DNA from: an uncultured Halomonas sp.
GTDB taxonomy: Bacteria; Pseudomonadota; Gammaproteobacteria; Pseudomonadales; Halomonadaceae
Direction: 5' to 3'
NCBI RefSeq assembly: GCF_947490095.1
Contig: NZ_CANLFS010000023.1
Location: forward strand, 1 to 50,194
DNA length: 50,194 nt
The notes beneath the pieces were generated by a model. It had not been told where the DNA came from and did not search any database. It worked only from the letters and a program-made list of their open reading frames with translations. The translations under genes and the position numbers were made by a program. This document shows, in pieces, positions 1 to 9,406 of this stretch. Within the stretch, counting starts at the first letter, position 1. Every line of letters starts with the position of its first letter.

Positions 1-1
1 T

Positions 2-121
2 GCAGTGATGAAGGAATGGCAGATCAAACGTCCTGAGTTATTTACCAAGCGGGTGGTCAATCACACGGGACCCGACATTTATGGCGTAAAGCGTACGGCT
101 TACGGCTGTCTAACGGCGTAG
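2..121 (+). CDS. C-terminal fragment of an ORF entering from the left edge, possibly a transposase
   Basis: The frame is open from the first bases of the window to a TAG stop and gives about 39 residues. The segment KEWQIKRPELF followed by NHTGPD resembles, from memory, the C-terminal tails of IS481/IS3-like DDE transposases, but this cannot be confirmed without a search. The last dozen residues (GVKRTAYGCLTA) are encoded by the degenerate 7-base repeat array at the 3' end of leuA, so the original stop codon was probably lost and the frame now runs into repeat DNA. The gene is convergent with leuA and ends 4 bases from its stop. It may be a decayed remnant. Confidence 0.35.
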   Translation, partial: AVMKEWQIKRPELFTKRVVNHTGPDIYGVKRTAYGCLTA

Positions 122-125
122 CCCA
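81..125 (-). repeat. Degenerate heptamer element at the 3' end of leuA
   Basis: Read in the leuA sense, the bases after the TGA stop are GGGCTACGCC (a decayed hairpin) and then 7-base units GCCGTAA, GCCGTAC, GCTTTAC, GCCATAA. This is the same order of parts as the clearer copies after parC, parE, ptsP and hisN. Confidence 0.6.
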
Positions 126-1832
126 TCAAGCCAAGGTGGCGGCGGTCACGTTGGCCGCCGGTGCCTGGGTGGAGAGCTTGCGGTTGATGGCGCTCATGAC
201 GCCCTTCATCGAGGCGCTCGTGATGCTCTCGTCGGACCCCACGCCAAATACCGCCTCGCCGTCGATGCGCACTTCCACATAGGCAATTGCCTCGGCGTCG
301 GACCCCTGGCCCCGTGAATGCTCGTGGTAGTCGATGATCTCCACGTCATCGCCGGCGCTCTCCAGGGCCTTGATAAAGGCCGCCAGCGGGCCATTGCCCT
401 GACCGCTGATGGTGCGCCGCTCGCCGTGCTTCTCGATGGTCGCCTCCAGGCTGACCGTCGGGCTATCGGGCTCGGAGGAGAGACGATGGCTGACCAGCCC
501 GAAGGGCGAGGTCTGCTCGAGGTACTCATCGGCGAAGGCGTGGTAGATCATCTCGGAGGTAATCTCCTTGCCGGTGCGATCGGCCACCTCCTGCACGACC
601 TGACTGAACTCGATGGAGAGGCGACGCGGCAGCTCGATGCCATGCTCCTGCTCCAGCAGGTAGGAGATGCCCCCCTTGCCCGACTGGCTGTTGACGCGAA
701 TCACCGCCTCGTAGCTGCGGCCCACATCCAGAGGATCGATGGGCAGATAGGGAACATCCCAGACGGCATCCGGGCTGGCCCGACGCTCGGTCATGCCCTT
801 CTTGATGGCATCCTGGTGCGAGCCGGAGAAGGCGGTGAACACCAGGTCGCCGACATAGGGGTGACGCGGGTGAACCGGCAGCTGGTTGCAGTACTCCACC
901 TCACGCATGACCGGCGTGATATTGGAGAAATCGAGCCCCGGGTGCACCCCCTGGGTGTACATGTTCATCGCCATGGTGACGATATCCACGTTGCCGGTAC
1001 GCTCGCCGTTGCCGAACAGGGTGCCTTCCACGCGGTCGGCGCCGGCCATCAGGGTCATCTCGGCGGCGGCCACGCCGGTGCCCCGGTCATTGTGCGGATG
1101 CACGCTGACGATCAGCGCCTGGCGGTTGTTGATATTACGGCAGAACCATTCGATCTGGTCGGCGTAGTTGTTGGGGGTCCCCACCTCGACCGTGGCCGGC
1201 AGGTTCACGATCATCCGCTTGTCGGCACTGGCACCGAAGGTGTCCATGACCGCCTCGACGATCTCCTTGGCGAAGTCCATCTCGGTGGTGGTAAACAGCT
1301 CCGGCGAATACTGGAAGGTCCAGTCGGTCTCCGAGGCCTCCTCCATGCGCTGGCGGATGCGGGCGGTCGCCCCCACGGCGATCTGGATGCACTGGGGCTT
1401 GTCGACGCCGAACACCACACGCCGGAACATCGGGTCGGTGGCGTTGTAGACGTGGACGATGGCGCTCTTGGCCCCCTTGAGTGCCTCGAAGGTGCGATCG
1501 ATCAGGTGGTCCCGGGCCTGGGTCAGCACCTGGATGGTGACATCATCGGGAATGCGGTCACCCTCGATCAGCGAGCGCACGAAGTCGAAGTCGGTCTGGG
1601 AGGCGGAGGGAAAGCCCACCTCGATCTCCTTGAAGCCGACCTTCACCAGCAGGTCGAAGAGGCGCTGCTTGCGCTCCTGGTCCATGGGGTCGATCAGCGA
1701 CTGATTGCCGTCGCGCAGATCGACGCTGGTCCAGATCGGCGGCTGCTCGATGCGGCGGCTGGGCCACTGACGATCGGGCAGGTCCACGGCGACGAAGGGG
1801 CGATACTTGGCGGCGGGATTATCGAGCATCAT
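126..1832 (-). CDS. leuA: 2-isopropylmalate synthase
   Basis: Condenses acetyl-CoA with 2-oxoisovalerate, the first committed step of leucine synthesis. The 568-residue protein is the longer LeuA form. A catalytic HMGL-like barrel begins with the metal-binding motif DLRDGNQS (residues 38-45) and carries HPHNDR (245-250) and GNGERTGN (274-281). The C-terminal part from about residue 440 is the regulatory LeuA dimer domain that binds leucine in this family. Two ATG codons stand in tandem; a GAGGAG ribosome site lies about 10 bases upstream of the first. The 340-base leader encodes a leucine-rich peptide and an attenuator-like hairpin, so expression is probably controlled by charged tRNA-Leu as well as by feedback on the enzyme. 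Confidence 0.97.
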   Translation of the reverse strand: MMLDNPAAKYRPFVAVDLPDRQWPSRRIEQPPIWTSVDLRDGNQSLIDPMDQERKQRLFDLLVKVGFKEIEVGFPSASQTDFDFVRSLIEGDRIPDDVTIQVLTQARDHLIDRTFEALKGAKSAIVHVYNATDPMFRRVVFGVDKPQCIQIAVGATARIRQRMEEASETDWTFQYSPELFTTTEMDFAKEIVEAVMDTFGASADKRMIVNLPATVEVGTPNNYADQIEWFCRNINNRQALIVSVHPHNDRGTGVAAAEMTLMAGADRVEGTLFGNGERTGNVDIVTMAMNMYTQGVHPGLDFSNITPVMREVEYCNQLPVHPRHPYVGDLVFTAFSGSHQDAIKKGMTERRASPDAVWDVPYLPIDPLDVGRSYEAVIRVNSQSGKGGISYLLEQEHGIELPRRLSIEFSQVVQEVADRTGKEITSEMIYHAFADEYLEQTSPFGLVSHRLSSEPDSPTVSLEATIEKHGERRTISGQGNGPLAAFIKALESAGDDVEIIDYHEHSRGQGSDAEAIAYVEVRIDGEAVFGVGSDESITSASMKGVMSAINRKLSTQAPAANVTAATLA

Positions 1833-1886
1833 GGTGCGTTCTCCTCAAGGGACGGGGCGTCAGGCGGACTGGCGTTCGGAAACGAC

Positions 1887-1920
1887 AGCGCCCCGACGGC
1901 CGAAGGCGGGTCGGGGCGCT
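1887..1920 (-). terminator. Attenuator-like hairpin in the leuA leader
   Basis: A perfect 11-bp stem (AGCGCCCCGAC/GTCGGGGCGCT) with a 12-base loop lies 55-88 bases before the leuA start and downstream of the leader peptide. On the - strand it is followed by GTCGTTT, a weak U-tract. Its position after a leucine-rich leader ORF suggests the terminator of a transcription attenuator. Confidence 0.65.
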
Positions 1921-2090
1921 GCGTGAAGGATCATGGGTCGGCGGGCATCGGCCGCAGGGGACGATACCGGTACAACCGGGAGATGGAATCGAGATGTAAC
2001 AACGGGGCTGGATGACATGGTACGACCTCTTTACGACCGGGGCTCCAGGGCGGAGCAATGACTCGGCGATGCAGGCGGCACCGCCAGCGC

Positions 2091-2141
2091 TCAGGCTAGC
2101 GCTAGTAGTCGTAGGTCGAGGTCGTACGCGGTCAATTTCAT
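2091..2141 (-). CDS. leuL: leu operon leader peptide
   Basis: A 16-codon ORF upstream of leuA encodes MKLTAYDLDLRLLALA. Six of its 16 residues are leucine, and four of the six leucine codons are CTA, a codon rare in this GC-rich window. An AGGGG Shine-Dalgarno-like sequence lies only 1-2 bases before the ATG, so translation may instead start at the TTG two codons later, which has better spacing. A strong hairpin follows about 170 bases downstream. The layout is that of a leucine attenuation leader in which ribosome stalling at CTA codons decides the fold of the downstream RNA. The peptide has no other expected function. Confidence 0.8.
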   Translation of the reverse strand: MKLTAYDLDLRLLALA

Positions 2142-2169
2142 GCCCCTAGAAAATCAGGCCTGAGGGGCA
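2141..2169 (-). terminator. Putative terminator after the channel gene
   Basis: TGCCCCT/AGGGGCA arms enclose the perfect palindrome TCAGGCCTGA, which on the - strand is followed by TTTTCT. This is a compact intrinsic terminator 3 bases after the channel stop codon. One arm overlaps the leuL start codon and its ribosome site, so the alternative outer stem could also hide leuL translation. Confidence 0.5.
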
Positions 2170-2172
2170 TTG

Positions 2173-2997
2173 TCAACTCCTGCGTTCGAACAGGGCCTCC
2201 ATCCGCGAGAGCTGCGCACGCATTTCGCGCACGTCATCGCGCAGGCCATGCAGCTCGGCGGCCTCCCCCTCCCCGCTCTCGATCTCCATCTGCACGCTCT
2301 CCTTCTGCATCACGTCGAGCACGATGCCGATCATCATGTTCAAGAAGATAAAGGCGGTCAGGAAGATAAACGTCAGGTAATAGAGCCAGCTCCAGGCATG
2401 CACCTCCTGGGTGGCATACATCACGTCGGTCCAGTCCTCGAAGGTGGCAATGCGAAACAGCGTCAGCATGGCGGTCGCGATATTGCCCCACAGGAAGTCG
2501 TCGATATCCGCGAACAGGAAGCTGCCGATCGCCGCATAGATGTAGAAGATGATGAACATCAGCAGCGCCACGTAGCCCATGCGCGGAATCGACTTGACCA
2601 GCGCCGCCATCAGCATGCGCAGCTCGGGAATCATCGACACCAGGCGTAGCACGCGGAAGATGCGCAGCAGGCGAGCCAGCAGCACCACCTCCGAGTCGTC
2701 CAGGGGGACCAGGCTGGCGGTAACGATCAGGAAGTCGAAGACGTTCCAACCCCGGCGAAAGAAGTCGCGCAGACGCCGCTCCGCGGCCATGCGGATCAGG
2801 ATCTCCACCAGGAAGAACACCGTCACCGCCACGTCGAGCATCAAGAGCCACTGCTCGAAGCGGCTGGTTTCCTCATAGGTCTTGGCGCCGATCAGCAGCG
2901 CCGAGACAATGATGATGCCGATCACCGCGGTTTCGAAGAACTTGTTGGCACGCAGCCGCTCGAAGCGGTCGCGCCAGGTATCGAAGCTAGCGCTCAC
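2173..2997 (-). CDS. Voltage-gated ion channel, BacNav (NaChBac) type
   Basis: A 274-residue single-domain, six-helix channel of the inner membrane, expected to form a tetramer. S1-S3 span about residues 20-100. S4 carries arginines at every third position (R109, R112, R115, R118). The pore loop reads TFEDWTD with the filter at residues 185-189. After S6 (about 205-230) comes an acidic neck and a short C-terminal coiled coil (residues 249-272), as in NaChBac relatives. The filter TFEDW differs from the TLESW of sodium-selective bacterial channels by an acidic residue in place of serine, so ion preference is uncertain. The start is GTG, overlapping the serB stop as GTGA, so the two genes are translationally coupled. 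Confidence 0.85.
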   Translation of the reverse strand: MSASFDTWRDRFERLRANKFFETAVIGIIIVSALLIGAKTYEETSRFEQWLLMLDVAVTVFFLVEILIRMAAERRLRDFFRRGWNVFDFLIVTASLVPLDDSEVVLLARLLRIFRVLRLVSMIPELRMLMAALVKSIPRMGYVALLMFIIFYIYAAIGSFLFADIDDFLWGNIATAMLTLFRIATFEDWTDVMYATQEVHAWSWLYYLTFIFLTAFIFLNMMIGIVLDVMQKESVQMEIESGEGEAAELHGLRDDVREMRAQLSRMEALFERRS

Positions 2998-4223
2998 GCC
3001 CCGGCCTCCTCCAGGTCGCCCTGACGATAGCCGATCAGGTAGAGCACGGCATCGAGACCCAGCGTCGAGATGGAGTGCTGGGCCTGGGCACGCACCAGCG
3101 GCTTGGCGCGGTAGGCGATGCCCAGGCCCGCGGCGGCCAGCATCTTGAGGTCGTTGGCGCCGTCGCCCACGGCGATGGTCTGCTCCATGGCGAGGCCCTC
3201 GCGGGCGGCGATCTCGCCCAGCAGCAAGGCCTTGCGGTCGGCATCGAGGATCGGTTCGCGTACCTGCCCGGTCACCTTGCCGTTCTCGATCACCAGCTCA
3301 TTGGCATGGACCTCGTCGAAGCCGAGGCGCCGCTGCAGATGACGCGCGAAATAGGTAAAGCCGCCGGAGAGAATGGCGGTACGATAGCCCAGGCGCTTGA
3401 GCTGGGTCATCAGCCGCTCGACGCCATCCATCAGCGGCAATGCCTCGGCGATTTCGGCCAGCACCGCCTCGTCGAGCCCTTCGAGCTTGGCCATGCGTTC
3501 GCGAAAGCTCTGCTGGAAATCGAGCTCGCCGCGCATGGCACGCTCGGTGATCTCGGCGACCTCGTCATAGACGCCGTGGCGTCGCGCCAGCTCGTCGATC
3601 ACCTCGGCCTTGATGAGGGTGGAATCCATGTCGAAGCACACCAGGCGGCGGTGGCGGCGCCAGATGGAGTCCTCCTGGATGGCGATGTCCACACCGTGCA
3701 TGGCCCCCAGCGTCAGCGCCTTCTCGCGCAGCGCCGCGAGGTCGACCTCGTCGCCGCGCAGCCAGCACTCCACGCAGGCTCCCTGGATGCTGTCGTGCTC
3801 GCGGGGCACACCGCCATCCAGCGGCTCGCGGCCGGAGAGGCGATGGATCAGCTCCACCGTAAGGCCATGCTCGGCGGTCAGCGCGCCCACCTCGGCCAGG
3901 ATGCCCGCGGGCAACTGCGGGGCCAGCAGCGTCAGGATCAGCCGAGGCCGGCCGGCCTGGCTGCTCCAGCGCTGGTAATCCTCGGCGCTGATCTGGATCG
4001 CCTGAACGTCGAGGCCCAGCGCGTCACCCGCCGCCGCCAGGGCCGCCTCGAGCTCGCTGTCGTGGTCCAGGCCCACCAGGGCCTCCAGCGACAGCATGCC
4101 GAAGGTCACGCTCTGGTTGATGTCCAGTAGTCGCGCGCCGCTTGCCGCCAGCGCCTTGCCCAGGCCGGCCAGCTGGCCGGGGCGTGCCGCGCCGGTGGCG
4201 CGGATCAGAATTCGTCGTGTCAT
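2994..4223 (-). CDS. serB: Phosphoserine phosphatase
   Basis: Dephosphorylates O-phosphoserine to serine, the last step of serine synthesis. The 409-residue protein is the long form: an N-terminal ACT-type regulatory region (about residues 1-180) precedes the HAD domain. HAD motif I is FDMDST (nucleophile D198, acid D200), motif II is SGG at 286-288, motif III is a lysine near 331 and motif IV is GDGAND (353-358). The ATG has AAGGGG 6 bases upstream. The gene overlaps the downstream channel gene by 4 bases. The 119 bases between parC and serB hold two inverted heptamer arrays. Confidence 0.96.
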   Translation of the reverse strand: MTRRILIRATGAARPGQLAGLGKALAASGARLLDINQSVTFGMLSLEALVGLDHDSELEAALAAAGDALGLDVQAIQISAEDYQRWSSQAGRPRLILTLLAPQLPAGILAEVGALTAEHGLTVELIHRLSGREPLDGGVPREHDSIQGACVECWLRGDEVDLAALREKALTLGAMHGVDIAIQEDSIWRRHRRLVCFDMDSTLIKAEVIDELARRHGVYDEVAEITERAMRGELDFQQSFRERMAKLEGLDEAVLAEIAEALPLMDGVERLMTQLKRLGYRTAILSGGFTYFARHLQRRLGFDEVHANELVIENGKVTGQVREPILDADRKALLLGEIAAREGLAMEQTIAVGDGANDLKMLAAAGLGIAYRAKPLVRAQAQHSISTLGLDAVLYLIGYRQGDLEEAGA

Positions 4224-4240
4224 GTTAACCCCTTTGATGA

Positions 4241-4342
4241 GCTGTAAGCTTTAAGCCGTAAGCTGTAAGAAAGACGTGTCTATCATGGGTTTACTTACAG
4301 CTTATAGCTTATGGCTTCCGGCTTCCGGCGAAGCCGGGGACT
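4241..4342. repeat. Two inverted heptamer arrays between parC and serB
   Basis: On the + strand, 4241-4272 reads GCTGTAA, GCTTTAA, GCCGTAA, GCTGTAA and ends in GAAA. On the - strand, 4342-4291 starts after the parC stop with the hairpin CCCCGGCTTCGCCGGAAG and continues GCCGGAA, GCCATAA, GCTATAA, GCTGTAA. The arrays face each other across about 18 bases and can pair as a large stem (CTGTAAG with CTTACAG). Repeat sequence extends into the last codons of parC. Confidence 0.8.
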
Positions 4343-6604
4343 TCAAGCTTCCGGCTTCAAGCTCTCCAGGCGGTCGACCTTCTGCAGCCCCCGGGGCAGC
4401 TTGCTGCCGCGTCGACCACGCTCGCCAAGATAATAGGCCAGATCGTCGGCCTTGAGGGTCAGGTGACGCTTGCCGGCATGCACCACCAGGCTGGCATCGG
4501 CCGGCACCACCGCCAGGTCGCGGACGAACTCCTCGCGCCGCGCCGCCCGGGGGCCGGGTATATCGATCATCTTGTTGCCCTTGCCCTTGGCCATTTCGGG
4601 AAGCTCCGACAGCGGGAAGACCAGCAGGCGCCCCTCATTGGAGACCGCGGCCACCAGCGCCCCCTCGCCCTCGGGCACCATCACCGGGGGCAGCACGTTG
4701 CATCCCTTGGGCACCGTCAGCACCGACTTGCCGGACTTGTTCTTGCCCACCAGCTCCTCGAGGCGGCCGACAAAGCCGTAGCCGCCGTCGGAGGCGAGCA
4801 GGTAGCGGGTCGCCGGCGGCGCCAGCATCACGCCGGCGATATGCGCGCCGGCCACCACATTGACCCGGCTGGTCACCGGCTCGCCCTGGCCTCTCGCGCT
4901 GGGCAGGTTATGCGCCTGCAGGGTATAGGCGCGGCCGGTATCGTCGAGCAGCACCAGCGGCTGATTGGTCTTGCCCCTCGCCGCGAGATGGAAGCGGTCG
5001 CCGGCCTTGTAGGAGAGCCCCGAGGGGTCGATCTCGTGGCCCTTGGCGCTGCGCACCCAGCCCTTCTCGGAGAGCACCACGGTGACGGGGTCGGCGCCCA
5101 TCAGCTCGACTTCCGACAGCGCCCGGGCCTCCTCGCGCTCGACGATGGGCGAGCGACGCTCGTCACCGTGCGCCTCGGCGGCATCGCGCAGCTCGTTTTC
5201 GATCAAGTCGGTGAGCTTGGCCTCGTTGCCCAGCAGGTCCTGCAGATGGGCACGCTCGGCCTCGAGCTCGTCCTGCTCGCCGCGGATCTTCATCTCTTCG
5301 AGCTTGGCCAGATGGCGCAGGCGCAGCTCCAGGATCGCCTCGGCCTGGCGGTCACTGAGGCCGAAGGCCTCGATCAACGCGGGCTTGGGGGCGTCTTCCT
5401 CGCGGATGATGCGGATCACCTCATCGATATTGAGATAGGCGATCAGCAGGCCTTCGAGCAGGTGCAGGCGGTCTTCGACCTTGCCCAGGCGATGCTCCAG
5501 GCGCCGGCGCACCGTGGAGCGCCGGAAGCGCAGCCATTCGCCGAGCATATCGGGCAGCGGCATGACCCGCGGCCGGCCGTCCAGGCCGATCACGTTCATG
5601 TTAATGCGAATATTCTTCTCGAGGTCGGTGGTGGCGAACAGATGCGCCATCAGCGCCTCGATATCGACTCGATTGGAACGCGGCTCGATCACCAGCCGGG
5701 TCGGCTCCTCGTGGGTCGACTCGTCACGCAGGTCGGCCACCATGGGCAGCTTCTTGGCCTGCATCTGGGCGGCGATCTGCTCGAGCACCTTGGCGCCGCT
5801 GACCTGGTAGGGAAGCGCGGTGATCACCACGCTGCCCTCCTCCCGCACATGGCGGGCGCGCAGCTTCACCGAGCCCCGCCCGCTCTCGTAGACCTTGCGC
5901 AGGTCGGCACGCGACGTGATGATCTCGGCCGCCGAGGGGAAGTCCGGTGCCGGCAGGTGTTCGATCAGGTCCGCGGTGGTCGCCTCGGGGTGGCGCAGCA
6001 GATGGCAGGTAGCCTCGACCACCTCGTTCACGTTGTGCGGCGGAATATCCGTCGCCATGCCCACGGCGATGCCGGTGCCACCGTTGAGCAGCACGTGGGG
6101 CAGCCGCGCCGGCAGCACCACGGGCTCGTTCATGGTGCCGTCGAAGTTGGGGGTCCAGTCCACGGTGCCCTGGCCCAGCTCGGCGAGCAGCACCTCGCTG
6201 AACCTGGATAATCGCGCCTCGGTATAGCGCATGGCCGCGAAGGACTTGGGGTCGTCGGGGCTGCCCCAGTTGCCCTGGCCATCCACCAGCGGGTAGCGGT
6301 AGCTGAACGGCTGGGCCATCAACACCATGGCCTCGTAGCAGGCGCTATCGCCGTGGGGGTGGAACTTGCCCAGCACATCGCCGACGGTACGCGCCGACTT
6401 CTTGTACTTGGCGCTGGCACTGAGGGCCAGCTCACGCATGGCGTAGACGATGCGGCGCTGCACCGGCTTCATGCCGTCGCCGATATGCGGCAGCGCCCGG
6501 TCGAGAATCACGTACATCGAGTAGTCGAGGTACGCCTTCTCGGTGTATTCGCGCAGCGAAAGGCGCTCGACGTCGCCCTCCGCCACCTGGATATCCATGG
6601 TCAT
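4343..6604 (-). CDS. parC: DNA topoisomerase IV subunit A
   Basis: Cuts and rejoins DNA in the decatenating type II topoisomerase, with ParE. The 753-residue length is normal. The winged-helix domain carries the catalytic tyrosine Y127 in [11 protein letters not shown]. The quinolone-resistance region [10 protein letters not shown] keeps the susceptible-type S87 and E91. A C-terminal beta-pinwheel follows from about residue 500. The last residues (ESLKPEA) are encoded by heptamer-repeat-like DNA that runs through the stop codon, suggesting the C-terminus has been extended or replaced by repeat sequence. The ATG lies 9-10 bases after AAGG. parE is upstream on the same strand, separated by 251 bases of repeat-rich DNA. 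Confidence 0.97.
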   Translation of the reverse strand: MTMDIQVAEGDVERLSLREYTEKAYLDYSMYVILDRALPHIGDGMKPVQRRIVYAMRELALSASAKYKKSARTVGDVLGKFHPHGDSACYEAMVLMAQPFSYRYPLVDGQGNWGSPDDPKSFAAMRYTEARLSRFSEVLLAELGQGTVDWTPNFDGTMNEPVVLPARLPHVLLNGGTGIAVGMATDIPPHNVNEVVEATCHLLRHPEATTADLIEHLPAPDFPSAAEIITSRADLRKVYESGRGSVKLRARHVREEGSVVITALPYQVSGAKVLEQIAAQMQAKKLPMVADLRDESTHEEPTRLVIEPRSNRVDIEALMAHLFATTDLEKNIRINMNVIGLDGRPRVMPLPDMLGEWLRFRRSTVRRRLEHRLGKVEDRLHLLEGLLIAYLNIDEVIRIIREEDAPKPALIEAFGLSDRQAEAILELRLRHLAKLEEMKIRGEQDELEAERAHLQDLLGNEAKLTDLIENELRDAAEAHGDERRSPIVEREEARALSEVELMGADPVTVVLSEKGWVRSAKGHEIDPSGLSYKAGDRFHLAARGKTNQPLVLLDDTGRAYTLQAHNLPSARGQGEPVTSRVNVVAGAHIAGVMLAPPATRYLLASDGGYGFVGRLEELVGKNKSGKSVLTVPKGCNVLPPVMVPEGEGALVAAVSNEGRLLVFPLSELPEMAKGKGNKMIDIPGPRAARREEFVRDLAVVPADASLVVHAGKRHLTLKADDLAYYLGERGRRGSKLPRGLQKVDRLESLKPEA

Positions 6605-6713
6605 AGCACGTTGACCTTATTCGCGATCGTGGAATCGTTTGGGGATCGTCCCACTAAAAACTCATCGGAGTCCGCGGCTAACAATCGCGGCTTACCCGGT
6701 GACAGCCCTAGAC

Positions 6714-6772
6714 GGAGGCGCTGTGAACCCATCCCTGGGCGCTACCGATGCCATCCCTGGCATAGGACCTCC
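6714..6772. repeat. Twin-hairpin intergenic element between parE and parC
   Basis: An outer GGAGG/CCTCC pair encloses two hairpins with identical TCCC loops: CCCA-TCCC-TGGG (6728-6739) and ATGCCA-TCCC-TGGCAT (6748-6763). Both are preceded by GGCGCT, so the element is a tandem duplication of a roughly 22-base hairpin unit. It would fold into a three-way junction in RNA or extrude from DNA. I believe similar sequences recur between genes in Halomonas, but that is memory and not shown here. Confidence 0.6.
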
Positions 6773-6806
6773 GCCGCGGGCTGCCCCCGGCGCCGCTCGC
6801 CTCGGC

Positions 6807-6855
6807 ATTTCTTCCAGCTTCAAGCTTATGGCTTACAGCTCCCGCCGAAGCCGAG
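6807..6855 (-). repeat. Hairpin-heptamer element after parE
   Basis: Directly after the parE TGA, in gene sense, come CTCGGCTTCGGCGGGAG (a decayed CCCGGCTTCGCCGGGAG hairpin) and four 7-base units GCTGTAA, GCCATAA, GCTTGAA, GCTGGAA, closing with GAAA. Confidence 0.75.
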
Positions 6856-8751
<1,896 letters not shown>

Positions 8752-9378
8752 TTAGTGTTGGCTGGCCTGGTCGTCCATCGGCAGGGCATGACCCGCGTGG
8801 GCCAGCACCGCCGGCAGGTGCCGGGCGAGTACCGTAAAGGCGTGGTCGGCCCCGGGGTGCAGCAGCATCCTTGCCCCGCGATAGAGCGAACAGGCATCCG
8901 CTGGGGCGAGCACCTCGTCGGCGGTGCCCAGCAGCAGCAGGTAGCGCTCGGGGGTCACCGACTCGGGCGTCAGCGCCGCCAGCTCGGCCAGATGCTGCTC
9001 GCCGACCGTGAAGCGCTCGCCGGTATGGTCATTGACGAAGTGCTCGCCCACCCAGTCGGCCACCAGTCCCGCCGGGCGCACCGCCGGGTTGATCAGCACC
9101 CCGGCAAGCGCGAAACGCTCGGCCAGGCAGGTGGCCAGGAAGCCACCCATGGAGCTTCCCGCCACCAGCGGGCGCTCCCCCAGTTCGGCCAGGCACGCTT
9201 CGGCCAGCGTCAGCGCCTCACACGGATGATGGGGCAACTGGGGCGTGATACAGGGCAACCCCACGGCCTCGCAGGCGCGGCGCATCGCCACGCCCTTGGG
9301 CGAGGCGCCGCCGCTGTTGAAGCCATGCAGGTAGAGCACCCCGGTCGCGGGTGCCGGCCGATTCGGTTCGCTCAGCAT
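8752..9378 (-). CDS. yqiA: YqiA-type alpha/beta-hydrolase esterase
   Basis: A 208-residue small serine esterase of the YqiA (UPF0227) family; the Escherichia coli member hydrolyses short-chain esters, and its physiological substrate is unknown. The nucleophile elbow GSSMG places S76 as nucleophile. D154 (GTADE) and H179 (GADHA) complete a plausible triad, and YLHGFNS near residue 16 forms the oxyanion region. The gene sits between pgi and parE on the same strand with 28- and 15-base gaps, so it is probably cotranscribed with parE. In E. coli and Pseudomonas cpdA normally precedes it; here cpdA is 15.7 kb away. Confidence 0.88.
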   Translation of the reverse strand: MLSEPNRPAPATGVLYLHGFNSGGASPKGVAMRRACEAVGLPCITPQLPHHPCEALTLAEACLAELGERPLVAGSSMGGFLATCLAERFALAGVLINPAVRPAGLVADWVGEHFVNDHTGERFTVGEQHLAELAALTPESVTPERYLLLLGTADEVLAPADACSLYRGARMLLHPGADHAFTVLARHLPAVLAHAGHALPMDDQASQH

Positions 9379-9406
9379 ACCGCAACACCTGTATGGGTAG
9401 CCAGCC

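Noticed and set aside
318..2015. A 565-codon open frame on the + strand across leuA
   Set aside because: It is antisense to an intact leuA, has no ribosome site or recognisable domain, and its composition (Val, Leu, Gly, His rich) is what GC-rich codon bias produces on the opposite strand.
1819..2058. A 79-codon frame across the leuA leader as a possible gene
   Set aside because: It overlaps the leuA start and the attenuator hairpin and shows no conserved motif; the leucine-rich ORF further upstream explains the leader better.
4463..6211. A 582-codon open frame antisense to parC
   Set aside because: Shadow frame of parC; no start signal and no conserved motif.
6330..6370. Quinolone-resistance changes in ParC
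   Set aside because: S87 and E91 are the susceptible-type residues.
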